64,000 bases of DNA from assembly GCF_000617845.2 (NCBI RefSeq), contig NZ_DF820426.1, forward strand, positions 558,001 to 622,000. The letters are read 5' to 3'. A model generated the notes under the pieces. That model was not told the origin of the DNA and did not search any database. It was given only the letters and a program-made list of their open reading frames with translations. The position numbers and the translations under genes were made by a program. Source of the stretch: Bradyrhizobium sp. DOA9 (GTDB lineage: Bacteria; Pseudomonadota; Alphaproteobacteria; Rhizobiales; Xanthobacteraceae). Every line of letters begins with the position of its first letter. Position 1 is the stretch's first letter. Shown in pieces: positions 51,989 to 60,794 of this stretch.

Positions 51989-53500
51989 TCAGAGCGCAAG
52001 GCAGATCGATTTCGTCTCCATGTAGTTCTCGACCGCCGATGCGCCGTGCTCGCGGCCGATGCCGGACTGCTTGAAGCCGCCGAAGGGCATGTTGGGGTCG
52101 ACCACATTGTGCATGTTGACCCAGACCGTGCCGGCCTTGACTGCGTCGGCAAAAGTGAAGCAGCGGTTGATGTCCCGCGACCAGACCGATGCCGAGAGCC
52201 CGTAGACGGTGTCATTGGCCTGGCGGATCGCGTCGTCCATGTCCTCGAACGGCATCAGGGCTGCGACGGGCCCAAAGATCTCCTCGCGCACGAGAATGTT
52301 ATCGGGCTTGGCCCCGAGGATCACGGTCGGCTTGACGAAGAAACCGGCGCCGTCCGCAGCCGCACCGCCTGCGACCACTCTCGCGCCTTCGGCGACGCCT
52401 TTCTCGATCAGGCCAAGCACGCGCGACTGCTGCTTCTTCGAGACGAGGGGATTGATCTGGTTGGCGAGGTCGAACCCGGAACCGATCTTAAGGCTATTGG
52501 CGACGCCGACGAATGTCTCGGCCACCTTGTCGTAGATGCCCTTCTGCACCAGCACGCGGGAGCCGCAGGTGCAAACCTGGCCTTGATTGAAGTAGACGCC
52601 GATCGCGGCCGCCACCCCGATGAGATCGGGGTTCATGTCGTCGAACATCACCATGGGCGACTTGCCGCCGAGCTCGAGCGAAAAGCGGGTCATATTGTCG
52701 ACCGCCGCGCGGCCGATGATCTTGCCAACTTCTGTCGAGCCGGTGAATGCGACCTTGTCGATGCCGGGGTGCGAGGCGAGAGCGGCGCCAGCCTCGTGGC
52801 CATATCCGGTCACGACGTTGACGACGCCCTCGGGAAAGCCGACCTCGCGAATGATCCGTCCGAGCCGAAGCGCGGTGAGCGGGGTCTCTTCCGCGGGCTT
52901 CAGCACGATGGTGCAGCCGGCCGCCAGCGCGGGCGCGATTTTCCAGATGGCCATCGAGAGCGGAAAGTTCCATGGTACGATGGCGCCGACCACGCCAACC
53001 GGCTCCTTGCGAGTCATGGCGCGATAGCGAGTTCCTGGCGGCACCGCGATCGAGACGTCGAGAGTCTGACCGTAAATCTTGGTGGCCCAACCGGCCATGT
53101 AGCGCAGATGTTCGGCGGACGCGCCGACTTCGATGGCTTTCGCGATCCCGATCGATTGGCCGTTATTGGCGGTCTCGAGCTCCGCCAGAACGGTGCCGTC
53201 GGCCTCAAGCGCGTCGGCGAGCCTGAGCAGCAAGCGCTCGCGATCAGCAGGCCGCAGTTTCGACCAGGCCCCGTCCAGGGCCTTTCGCGCTTCCTTGACC
53301 GCCGCATCGATCTCGGCCTTGCCCCCCGCGGGGACGAGGGCAATGGTGCCGCCCGCGGCAGGATCGTACACCGGGATGGTTGCGCCACTGGCTGCAACGA
53401 CGTCACGCCCGCCAATCGTCATCGTGTGTTCGCCGGCGAGGAAGGTCCGGGTCGCATCGCTTACGGGCAATTCGGCGGAAGCGCGAACGTGTGTGGTCAT
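51989..53500 (-). CDS. Aldehyde dehydrogenase
   Basis: This is a 503-residue aldehyde dehydrogenase with Asn178 (VPWNFP), Glu276 (LELGGKSP) and Cys310 (GQVCTCGSR). A start eight codons earlier (53524) is possible, but AGGAG sits at 53507-53511, correctly spaced for the ATG at 53500. It lies between the ThDP decarboxylase-like gene and hpaE. It could oxidise an arylacetaldehyde made by the ThDP enzyme, or succinate semialdehyde at the end of the meta pathway. The two options cannot be separated by sequence alone. Confidence 0.85.
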   Translation of the reverse strand: MTTHVRASAELPVSDATRTFLAGEHTMTIGGRDVVAASGATIPVYDPAAGGTIALVPAGGKAEIDAAVKEARKALDGAWSKLRPADRERLLLRLADALEADGTVLAELETANNGQSIGIAKAIEVGASAEHLRYMAGWATKIYGQTLDVSIAVPPGTRYRAMTRKEPVGVVGAIVPWNFPLSMAIWKIAPALAAGCTIVLKPAEETPLTALRLGRIIREVGFPEGVVNVVTGYGHEAGAALASHPGIDKVAFTGSTEVGKIIGRAAVDNMTRFSLELGGKSPMVMFDDMNPDLIGVAAAIGVYFNQGQVCTCGSRVLVQKGIYDKVAETFVGVANSLKIGSGFDLANQINPLVSKKQQSRVLGLIEKGVAEGARVVAGGAAADGAGFFVKPTVILGAKPDNILVREEIFGPVAALMPFEDMDDAIRQANDTVYGLSASVWSRDINRCFTFADAVKAGTVWVNMHNVVDPNMPFGGFKQSGIGREHGASAVENYMETKSICLAL

Positions 53501-53530
53501 CGATATCTCCTGATGATTGTGCATTTTGCT

Positions 53531-55153
53531 CTAGGAGGCCGGCGGATGGATGAAAGGCCAGGGACTTGCTTCGGAGCCCTTCTCGATCGGCACCTCGATC
53601 ACGCTGGGCGCGTCCAATGCAAGCGCTTCGACCAGTGTCTTCTTCAATGCGGCGGGCGAGCTTGCGCGATAACCTCTCACTCCAAAGGACTCGGCAAGGC
53701 GCACGAAATCCGGGTTGGTGAGCTCGGACCCGATGTAGCGCCCTTGATAGGCCTGGCGCTGATCGCGCAGCACGTTGCCATAGGCGGAGTTGTTGAAGAC
53801 GATTGCCACGACGTTGATGCGATGGTGGACGGCCGTGGCCAGCTCCTGGAGACCGAACAGGAAGCCGCCGTCGCCGGACACGGATACGACCGGCTTGTCC
53901 GGATTGGCGACTTTCACCCCGAGCGCCGTGTTGTAGCCAAAACCGAGATTGTCCTGATAGCCGCACGTCACGTATTGCCGGGGCGCATAGACGGGAAAGC
54001 CGAATCGGCCGGTGAATCCCATCTGGCTGACTTCCTCAACGAAGAAGCCGTCGCGCGGCAGGCTGGCGCGGATGACGTCGAGATAGGCCATCTGGGGCTG
54101 CACCTCGGCGATGGCGCTGCGAGCCGTGGCCTTGAGCTGAAGCAGTTCGTCGCGTCGCGATGGCGGACCAGTCGTCTTCAGCGCCTCGATCAGGGCTCGT
54201 GTTCCGTCCGCCGCGTTGGCGATGATGCCGACGTCGGGCTTCAGCCTCACCATCTCGATCGGATCGATGTCAATGCGGATGATCTTGATGTCTTTGGGCA
54301 TCCAGCGCCAGCGCATGTACTGAAGCTCAAGCCGGCTGCCGATGCCGATCAACACGTCCGCAGTTTTCCAGTAGTCGCGGGCAGCCACGAAATCGAGCGA
54401 CAACGGATCATCGTCCGACACGATACCCTTGCCGGAGCGGTGAGCTGTCACCGGGGCCTGCAGCCGTTCGGCGAATTCCTTGATCTCTCGGCCGGCACTG
54501 ACGGCGCCGCCCCCGACCATGATGAGCGGGTTCTTCGCAGCGGCAATCACGGCCGCGGCCTTCTTGATCTCGTCCGGATCCGGGGATGGCGCGGGCAGCA
54601 CCTGTCCGATCTGGTCTGGGTTGGCACTGTTCCCCGATTTGCCAAATACGTCCCAGGGCGCCTCGACCGCCACCGGGCCTTGCCTGCCGCTCAGCATCTG
54701 CGTGAACAGCGCGGCCATCACATCGCTCGCCTCGCTCGGATGATTGATACGTGCCGCCGCCTTCGTCAGTCCGCGCAGCGTCGCCAGTTGGTCGGGCAGT
54801 TCGTGAAGTTGGCCTCGCCCGCGGCCAATCAGATCGGACATGATATTGCCGGTAACACAAAGCACAGGCGCGTTTGCTCCATAGGCGGTACAGAGCGCCG
54901 CGCCCGAGTTCAGGACGCCCGGACCGGGAACGACCGTGTAGACGCCGGGTCTCCCCGTCGATTTGGCATAGCCATAGGCCATGTAGCCGGCACCTTGCTC
55001 ATGCCGGGTGTGGATGAAACGCAGCTTGTGGCGTTGCTCGTAGAGCGCGTCATTAAAGTCGTACATGTGCGCGCCGGGAATGCCGAAGATCGTATCGACC
55101 CGGTGGTTGATGAGGGACCTGGCGATCAGAGCGCCGGTAGTTTCACGATGCAT
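53531..55153 (-). CDS. ThDP-dependent enzyme, acetolactate synthase/decarboxylase type
   Basis: This 540-residue enzyme has the usual three domains. Glu52 in HTRHEQGAGYMAYG activates ThDP; a central domain follows; and the cofactor motif is GDGGFLF (427 on) with NN at 454-455. Members include acetolactate synthase, benzoylformate decarboxylase and phenylpyruvate-type decarboxylases. Next to two aldehyde dehydrogenases and the homoprotocatechuate genes, a 2-oxoacid decarboxylase giving an aryl aldehyde is the most economical role. No regulatory small subunit is encoded nearby, which argues against biosynthetic acetolactate synthase. Confidence 0.83.
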   Translation of the reverse strand: MHRETTGALIARSLINHRVDTIFGIPGAHMYDFNDALYEQRHKLRFIHTRHEQGAGYMAYGYAKSTGRPGVYTVVPGPGVLNSGAALCTAYGANAPVLCVTGNIMSDLIGRGRGQLHELPDQLATLRGLTKAAARINHPSEASDVMAALFTQMLSGRQGPVAVEAPWDVFGKSGNSANPDQIGQVLPAPSPDPDEIKKAAAVIAAAKNPLIMVGGGAVSAGREIKEFAERLQAPVTAHRSGKGIVSDDDPLSLDFVAARDYWKTADVLIGIGSRLELQYMRWRWMPKDIKIIRIDIDPIEMVRLKPDVGIIANAADGTRALIEALKTTGPPSRRDELLQLKATARSAIAEVQPQMAYLDVIRASLPRDGFFVEEVSQMGFTGRFGFPVYAPRQYVTCGYQDNLGFGYNTALGVKVANPDKPVVSVSGDGGFLFGLQELATAVHHRINVVAIVFNNSAYGNVLRDQRQAYQGRYIGSELTNPDFVRLAESFGVRGYRASSPAALKKTLVEALALDAPSVIEVPIEKGSEASPWPFIHPPAS

Positions 55154-55198
55154 GGGCTGTTTTCCCGGATGACGTTGGCGGCGTAAACATGGGACAGC

Positions 55199-56503
55199 TC
55201 ACAGCCGTTGCGGCTCTAGCCTCGGCTGGGAGTCGGCCTTGTCGAAGAAGGCTGCGATAAGGAGGATGGCGACGATCTGCCCGATCGCGATGGCGTGAAC
55301 GCCATTCACCGGCGAACCGGTCGCATCTGCGACGATGCCGATGTAGGAGGGCGCCACGAAGCCGGCGAGATTGCCCACCGAGTTGATCAAGGCGAAGCCG
55401 ACGACGGCGGCCGGTCCGAAATAGACCCTGGCCGCATAAGCCCAAAACACTGGGATGCAGCCGAGCACGCCGCTTGCAGTGAGCGCGAGCCCGACGATGG
55501 CGAGGGTCGTATTGGTGCTGTTCAGAGAGGTGATGACGAGGCCGATCGCCGCGGTGAGGCCGCCGACGACCAGATACCATTTGCGCCCACCCGCATCGGA
55601 CAGGCGGCTGAACAAGGGCATTGCCACGAACGCGCAGAGCGAGGGAACTGCCGCGAGCCAGCCGATCGCGACGGGATCGGCGATGCCGGATCCCTTGATG
55701 ATTTGCGGCATCCAGAACGCGATGCCGTAATTGCCGAGCAGAAGCAGGAAGTATACCGCGGCCATCAGTAGCGTGCGGGGGCTCCTCAGCATGTCGCCGA
55801 TCGCATGCGTATGCGCCAGGCGCCTGGAGGTCTCCACGCCCTCTTCGACGATCAGGCGCTCGTCCTTCCCGAGCCAGCCCGCGTTCTTCGGCTCGTTGGG
55901 CAGAATGACGAATAGGAGGGGTGCAAGTGCTATCGTAACCACTCCCTCGATGAGGAAGAGCCATTGCCACCCGGACAGTCCCGCAAAGCCCGAGAGATGG
56001 CCGAGAATGTTCCCCGAGATCGGCCCATTGAGCATCCCCGCCAGTGGAATAGACATCAGGAACCAGCCGTTGACGCGTCCCCGATAGCCGTTGGGAAACC
56101 ACCGCGAAAAGTAGAGCTGCGTCCCGGGTGCGAAGCCGGCTTCGGCCGCACCGACAAGGAAACGAAGGACATAGAACCAGGTCTCGTTCGTCACGAATGC
56201 CATCGCGACCGTCGCGATACCCCAAGTCACAAGAATGCGCGTGAACCAAGCCTTGGCACCGACACGCGCCAGGATCATGTTGCTCGGTATTTCGAAGACG
56301 AAGTAGCCGATAAAGAAAAGGCCTGCACCAAAGCCGTATGCCGCGTTGGACAGGCCAAGCTCCTTGGACATCTGGAGCTGTGCGAACCCGACGTTGAAGC
56401 GATCGACGATGCCGATCAGTTGCACGACGAAGAGGATCGGCAGGATCCGCCAGGCGACCTTGGCGTAGACCGAATTCGAAGAGAGCTGTTGCGATTTCAT
56501 CAT
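55199..56503 (-). CDS. MFS transporter, ACS family (HpaX-like)
   Basis: This 434-residue 12-span transporter of the anion:cation symporter group has DRFNVGFAQLQMSKELGLS, GYFVFEIPSNMILARVGAK and RFLVGAAEAGFAPG. This group includes the 4-hydroxyphenylacetate permease HpaX and tartrate transporters. The ATG at 56503 overlaps the preceding gene by ATGA and has GAGGA upstream. Inside this operon it probably imports the aromatic acid degraded by HpaD and HpaE. Confidence 0.87.
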   Translation of the reverse strand: MMKSQQLSSNSVYAKVAWRILPILFVVQLIGIVDRFNVGFAQLQMSKELGLSNAAYGFGAGLFFIGYFVFEIPSNMILARVGAKAWFTRILVTWGIATVAMAFVTNETWFYVLRFLVGAAEAGFAPGTQLYFSRWFPNGYRGRVNGWFLMSIPLAGMLNGPISGNILGHLSGFAGLSGWQWLFLIEGVVTIALAPLLFVILPNEPKNAGWLGKDERLIVEEGVETSRRLAHTHAIGDMLRSPRTLLMAAVYFLLLLGNYGIAFWMPQIIKGSGIADPVAIGWLAAVPSLCAFVAMPLFSRLSDAGGRKWYLVVGGLTAAIGLVITSLNSTNTTLAIVGLALTASGVLGCIPVFWAYAARVYFGPAAVVGFALINSVGNLAGFVAPSYIGIVADATGSPVNGVHAIAIGQIVAILLIAAFFDKADSQPRLEPQRL

Positions 56504-57417
56504 GAAGTCCTCTCTTGGCGCGTCAGAACGCCCCGCTGCCGCGCATGGCTGCCGAGATCGAGTCCAAGGCCGGGGAGGAGATCGCGAACGCCGGTCGGGG
56601 CGCGCCCCACCAGAGTGCGAAAGTCGTCCGTGAGTGCGCTCATGTAGCCCTCGCGGATGGCCCGTCCATAGGCGATGCGCCGCGCGATGAGATCTGCGCG
56701 CAATCCCTGACGTTCAAGGTCGGCGGCCTGCTCCTCGTCGGAGATGGCCTGGTATCTGACGGGTAGGCCGAACACTTCGGAGAACATCGCGCAGAGATCG
56801 GCGCAGCTTAGGAGCTCGGCCCCGGATAGTCGCCATGCCACTTGACTGCGTTCCGACAGGACGGCCGCTGCTGCGGCCTCCGCAAGATCCGCGCGGCCGA
56901 TGAAGGGAAGTCGGGCCTCGCCGGCGGCCATGCGGAAGATCCCGTCCTGCTTGGCGGCGTCGGCAATCCGCTTCACGAAGTTGTCGGCATAGGGGCCATC
57001 GCGCAGCATCACCCAGTCTGTGCCGGACGCCATCAGGTCTGCCTCCATCAGGCGATGAACGCGGGCAACGCTGGAAGGGGAGTTGGGATCAACGTCGAAG
57101 AAGCTCGTGTAGAGAATGCGTTTGACCCCGCACGCGAGCGCTGCTTCGAGCGCGTTGCGGTGAAGCCGAATGCGTTCCTCGTCTTGTCCCTCGACCGAGA
57201 CCATCAGAAGCGTGTGAATGCCGCGGAAGGCGGACGTGAGGCTTCCTGGCTCCGCGAAGTCCGCCTGTCTGACGTCGTCGGCGAAGTGCTTCAGTGCGGG
57301 CGCGTTCGCCAGCCGGCGTGTCATTGCGACAAGCGGCTGTCCGGTGGGCCGTTGTGCGGCGACTGAACGCAGAATCCTGCCGCCGAGATAGCCCGACGCA
57401 CCGGTAATCCCTATCAT
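56500..57417 (-). CDS. NmrA-like NAD(P)-binding protein
   Basis: This is a 305-residue atypical SDR of the NmrA/HSCARG type. The nucleotide motif is ITGASGYLGG near the N-terminus, followed by FADDVRQADFAEPGSL and RILYTSFFDVDPNS. The catalytic YxxxK is absent, as in NmrA-like redox sensors and quinone reductases. The ATG at 57417 is preceded by GGGGAGGA, and the open frame further upstream is not used. It is the first gene of the minus-strand aromatic operon and diverges from a LysR gene. Confidence 0.83.
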   Translation of the reverse strand: MIGITGASGYLGGRILRSVAAQRPTGQPLVAMTRRLANAPALKHFADDVRQADFAEPGSLTSAFRGIHTLLMVSVEGQDEERIRLHRNALEAALACGVKRILYTSFFDVDPNSPSSVARVHRLMEADLMASGTDWVMLRDGPYADNFVKRIADAAKQDGIFRMAAGEARLPFIGRADLAEAAAAAVLSERSQVAWRLSGAELLSCADLCAMFSEVFGLPVRYQAISDEEQAADLERQGLRADLIARRIAYGRAIREGYMSALTDDFRTLVGRAPTGVRDLLPGLGLDLGSHARQRGVLTRQERTS

Positions 57418-57550
57418 GCGATCCTCCCCGATCGCGCCGAGCCGTGCGTTCACGGCGATGCAGTCGGTTCGAGGACCGTCTGCTTCGTTGATATGGGCGA
57501 TCGTTTGAAGGCAGAGTGATGGACTTGCCGACCTCAAACAAATATAACTT

Positions 57551-57579
57551 CCATATAGAGACTATCTGTATTTTAGATG
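57551..57579. promoter_or_regulatory. LysR-type operator candidate, site 1
   Basis: A 29-base element begins CCATATAGAGACTATCTG and ends TTTTAGATG. It contains ATAG-N3-CTAT and ATCT-N7-AGAT dyads, the second fitting the T-N11-A pattern of LysR sites. It lies 134 bases from the NmrA start and 57 from the LysR start. A copy identical at 24 of 29 positions lies at 60088-60116. Confidence 0.65.
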
Positions 57580-57635
57580 TTGATCCGAGAGCCGCGGCAT
57601 GCGGCTCGAGAAGGATCGAGAAGCTCAGGATCCGT

Positions 57636-58628
57636 ATGACGCTCAGTCTCAGGCAGTTGCGCTATTTCGTTGCGATCGCCGACGCGGGCGCGTTTGCTCG
57701 TGCTGCCGAGGCACTCAACATCGCGCAGTCGGCGCTCAGCCATCACGTGTCGGAGATCGAGACCGAGCTCGGTGTGAGCTTGCTCAATCGTCGGCCTCGT
57801 GGCATCGTGCTGACACCTGCGGGCCGAAGGCTCTATGAGCACGCCGGCGCCATCCTCTCCGCGATGACCAAAGCGGAATTCGACGTCAAGACGTTCACGG
57901 AGGTTGCGAGCGGTCCAGTCGCGGTGGGCCTCACCCATACCGCAGCTGCCGTCAGCGCGCTGCCGCTCATGAAAATCGTCGGTGCGAACTGCCCAAACGT
58001 GCATCTGACGATCAGCGAAGGCCTCAGCCCGCATCTGACGGAACGGGTGCTCTCGGGCGTGCTGGACCTCGCCCTTGCCTTCAATCCCTCGAACGATGCG
58101 CGACTGGAGCGTGCGCCCATTCTCAGGGAAGAGCTATTTCTGGTCGGCCGCCCCGAGGTCATTGGGAAGTCGAGCTCGCCCGTGCGCTTTGCCGACATAC
58201 CTCAGGGCGCGGTGCTCGGACTCACCCCGCCCACCTCGCGTGCGATCCTTCAAACGCAGTTTCTGCGAAGCCAAATCAAGCCCAGCCCGACGCTTGAGAT
58301 CGACTCGCTGAACATCATGCGCACGGCACTCGAAGCCGGCCTAGGCTGTGGCATTCTGGCAAGATCGACCGTGGGATGCGATCTCTTGCGCGGCGAGGTT
58401 CATGCCCGGCGCATCATCGAGCCGACCCTGATGCGCGATCTCAGCTTGATCTGGCTGGCGGAGCATCCGCACACGCGGGCGTTCGCAGAGGTGAGGCAGA
58501 TGCTCAAGGACATTGTGCTAGAGGACGTCAGGAACGGCCGGTGGCCGGCAGAGATACTCGAGCCGGAGGGAAAGCGGTCTGGGAAGGGCGGCGAAAACAA
58601 TCGCCGGGCCAACGCACGGTCGAGATAG
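57636..58628 (+). CDS. LysR-family transcriptional regulator
   Basis: This 330-residue LysR protein opens MTLSLRQLRYFVAIADAGAF. Its HTH includes AALNIAQSALSHHVSEIE, and the effector domain runs from about 90 to 295. The start at ATG 57636 has AGGA upstream; the open frame reaches further back, but the HTH fits this start. It resembles regulators of aromatic catabolism (CbbR/NAC-like HTH). It diverges from the aromatic operon and converges with the RidA gene. The shared 29-base motif in front of both suggests that it controls them together. Confidence 0.87.
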   Translation: MTLSLRQLRYFVAIADAGAFARAAEALNIAQSALSHHVSEIETELGVSLLNRRPRGIVLTPAGRRLYEHAGAILSAMTKAEFDVKTFTEVASGPVAVGLTHTAAAVSALPLMKIVGANCPNVHLTISEGLSPHLTERVLSGVLDLALAFNPSNDARLERAPILREELFLVGRPEVIGKSSSPVRFADIPQGAVLGLTPPTSRAILQTQFLRSQIKPSPTLEIDSLNIMRTALEAGLGCGILARSTVGCDLLRGEVHARRIIEPTLMRDLSLIWLAEHPHTRAFAEVRQMLKDIVLEDVRNGRWPAEILEPEGKRSGKGGENNRRANARSR

Positions 58629-58649
58629 CTGTCTCGGACGACCCCTCGT

Positions 58650-59993
58650 CTATTGCGGCGTGACGGCCGTGACGTCGACCTGGACCAGCATGCCCGGCGT
58701 CGGCAGTCGTGCGACATTGACGAAGGTCTGGGCAGGCTGCATTTGTGTCCCGAATGTTTCGGCCATGCATCGCCTGTAATCGGGGAGGTATCGGCTGTCG
58801 GTGACGAAGACGAGCAGCTTCGCGATGTCCGCAAGCGCGGCGCTCTGCGTCGACAGCAGCGTTTCAGCCTTCCGCAAGGATGCACGGCACTGCGCCAGAA
58901 AATCTCCTGCGAATTGGACGGTCCCATCGTCCGACGCGGCGCCGACCCCCGACAAGTAAAGCGTCCGGCGCGGACCAGACACCGTGACCGTGGCTGCGAC
59001 ACCCGGGTTGGTCTCGTCGGCACGGCTCTTTCTCGCGAAGTTCCGCCCGTCACCAGGATCGGGCATCATTGCAAGGATGTCGTAAGTGAAGGTCTCACCG
59101 AGCGCGCTGAGCTGCGGTACATTTAGAAGTGTACCGGGAACGCGGACGACGTCCTCCTTGGGAAGCTGAGCGCGGCATTTGGCCGAGTCCAGTTGCCGGA
59201 CGTCACCGGTCACGAAAGTCGTCGACCGGACGACGTTATCGTTACTCCCGCCGAGAGCCTGCATTTCGGCTTTCATTTTCTTCTGCACGTAGCCGCATTG
59301 GCTGACGAAATCCTGCGGGAACATGGCGATCGGAAGACCCTGACCGGCCCCCTCTTGAATCGCGTGCAACCCGGACACGTAGGTCGTGTTGTCACGGCCG
59401 GAGACTTCAAGCACCTCGGTGGCGCCGACGTTCCATTTACCGAGCGTCTCCTTGTTGCGGACGATGGCGAACGTTTCGCTATCGGGATTGGCGATCGCCG
59501 CCGTCGCCTCGATTTCTACCATCATGCCAGCGTGAGCGAGCTGCGAAATATTTGCGATCGTCAGTGTTGGGCGAGGAGGGTCTCCGAACCGGTTGTCAAT
59601 GCATTTGTGGAGGTCGCCGACATTGCGCGCGTCCGTCAGATAGACCCTGAGCATGGCGATGTCGGCCAGTCCCGCGCCGCGCGTCGCCAGCATCCTGCCG
59701 ATCTTGTCGAAAGCATAGTCGCATTGCTTGGCGAATTCGCCGCGAAAGCGCACCTGAGGCGCATATTGCGTCGTGCTGTCCTCGTCTTCTGCGCCGACGC
59801 CCCACACGAAAATAGTCCGGCTACGGCCGGCAATGGTGACGATATCGGCGAAATGCCCCTGGTGTGCGGGGACAACGTGGAAGCTGCGCCTCGAAAATCC
59901 GGCGTCGTCCGCGCGGGCGCCCGGAAGCGGCCACAACAAGGAGCCGAGTGCCGCGAGAAGCGCCAGAGATCCAATGCCTGTCTTCACTGCCAC
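58650..59993 (-). CDS. Exported protein with three tandem RidA domains
   Basis: This 447-residue protein has a signal peptide (hydrophobic 8-24, cleavage near ARADD) and three RidA/YjgF repeats at about 36-168, 178-310 and 318-446. Each repeat has a Cys pair exactly 40 residues apart: 91/131, 233/273 and 369/409. The arginine equivalent to E. coli RidA Arg105 is present in repeats 1 and 2 (Arg141, Arg284) but is Gln422 in repeat 3. RidA normally forms trimers of single domains, so this could be an intramolecular pseudo-trimer stabilised by disulfides in the periplasm. The start is GTG 59993; GTG 59987 is better spaced from GGGAG. Confidence 0.85.
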   Translation of the reverse strand: MAVKTGIGSLALLAALGSLLWPLPGARADDAGFSRRSFHVVPAHQGHFADIVTIAGRSRTIFVWGVGAEDEDSTTQYAPQVRFRGEFAKQCDYAFDKIGRMLATRGAGLADIAMLRVYLTDARNVGDLHKCIDNRFGDPPRPTLTIANISQLAHAGMMVEIEATAAIANPDSETFAIVRNKETLGKWNVGATEVLEVSGRDNTTYVSGLHAIQEGAGQGLPIAMFPQDFVSQCGYVQKKMKAEMQALGGSNDNVVRSTTFVTGDVRQLDSAKCRAQLPKEDVVRVPGTLLNVPQLSALGETFTYDILAMMPDPGDGRNFARKSRADETNPGVAATVTVSGPRRTLYLSGVGAASDDGTVQFAGDFLAQCRASLRKAETLLSTQSAALADIAKLLVFVTDSRYLPDYRRCMAETFGTQMQPAQTFVNVARLPTPGMLVQVDVTAVTPQ

Positions 59994-60337
59994 TCCCGCG
60001 ATCTGTTAAGGCCAGCCGTCCCTGACCGGGCTGGCGCGGCGCATGCGCTAGCGAAACGCACCGCGTTCAGTATATCAAGCCTAACCTCCAGATAGATTCT
60101 ATCTGAGTTTTAGATGGCGTCAGGCTGCGACGGCCGCACTGGATCCGACGTCCACGAATCGCATCAGCTGATCGGACCTGCGGTCCGGATTACACGCGAG
60201 GCAGAGATGGCTTCGTGCCTCGGTCGAGGCCAGCTGGCGCCGGACAACGTCTTGCGCGGCATTTTCGGTTCCGCGCGCGAATGGCCCCAAGCTGGAGACG
60301 GTTTCGGGGTAGCCGCTCCAGCTGAGGGCGCGTCACG
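59994..60337. promoter_or_regulatory. RidA promoter region with LysR-type site 2
   Basis: This 344-base region lacks a recognisable gene. At 60088-60116 it carries the second copy of the 29-base motif (beginning CCAGATAGATTCTATCTG, ending TTTTAGATG), containing the perfect dyad AGATAG-ATT-CTATCT. It lies 95 bases upstream of the RidA start. The remaining 220 bases towards the MoaF-like gene show only short unsupported frames. Confidence 0.6.
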
Positions 60338-60742
60338 CTATTTGACTTCCGCGAGCGTTCCACGCCGCCGTGATGCGGACCCATCCGGCAAGATGATGTT
60401 CGTGTACGCAATTCCGCGTTTAAAATCGTCGACGTGAATGACGTGCTGTCCTGCGCGGCGGGACCAATAGATCATGTAGATTCCATCGCCGATCGGGGTC
60501 GTCGTGATGTCGACATTGGCGGTGTTCTTGCCGTCAGGAGAGGTGAACACCATCTCGTGCGCCGATTTGAAGTCGAGGCGGAACTTCTGGTCGCCGAAAT
60601 CCACGTTGTAGGATTTTCCAGCTGCAATGAATTCGCTGTCCTGAGCTACCGGAACGGCGTTGGGGTCGGCGGTTTCCGCCATCGCGGAATGTCCGAGTGC
60701 GAGCGGAACGACGATCGATGCAACAATCCAAAAGTGCTTCAT
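60338..60742 (-). CDS. Exported MoaF-like small protein
   Basis: This 134-residue protein has a signal peptide (MKHFWIVASIVVPLALG, then HSAMA; cleavage near residue 22). The mature domain includes GKSYNVDFGDQKFRLDF, GDGIYMIYWSRRAGQH, VIHVDDFKRGIAYTNIILPD. The last blocks resemble the calycin-like C-terminal domain of MoaF, a protein induced with monoamine catabolism in enteric bacteria. ATG 60742 is preferred over an upstream alternative because it starts the signal peptide. It ends a minus-strand set with the Bug and SDR genes. The ligand is unknown; small aromatics are plausible. Confidence 0.7.
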   Translation of the reverse strand: MKHFWIVASIVVPLALGHSAMAETADPNAVPVAQDSEFIAAGKSYNVDFGDQKFRLDFKSAHEMVFTSPDGKNTANVDITTTPIGDGIYMIYWSRRAGQHVIHVDDFKRGIAYTNIILPDGSASRRRGTLAEVK

Positions 60743-60794
60743 ACAAGTTCTCCTGTACATTGAAATAGCTCCAAGCCGACGTGGCCTGGTAGCG

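Noticed and set aside
51959..55186. A 1,075-codon open frame on the plus strand
   Set aside because: It runs antisense through hpaE, the second aldehyde dehydrogenase and the ThDP gene, which have complete motifs. Its composition is the usual high-GC antisense shadow and it matches no family.
60114..60437. A 107-codon plus-strand frame after LysR site 2
   Set aside because: It has no ribosome-binding site, overlaps the MoaF-like gene on the other strand and shows no family resemblance.
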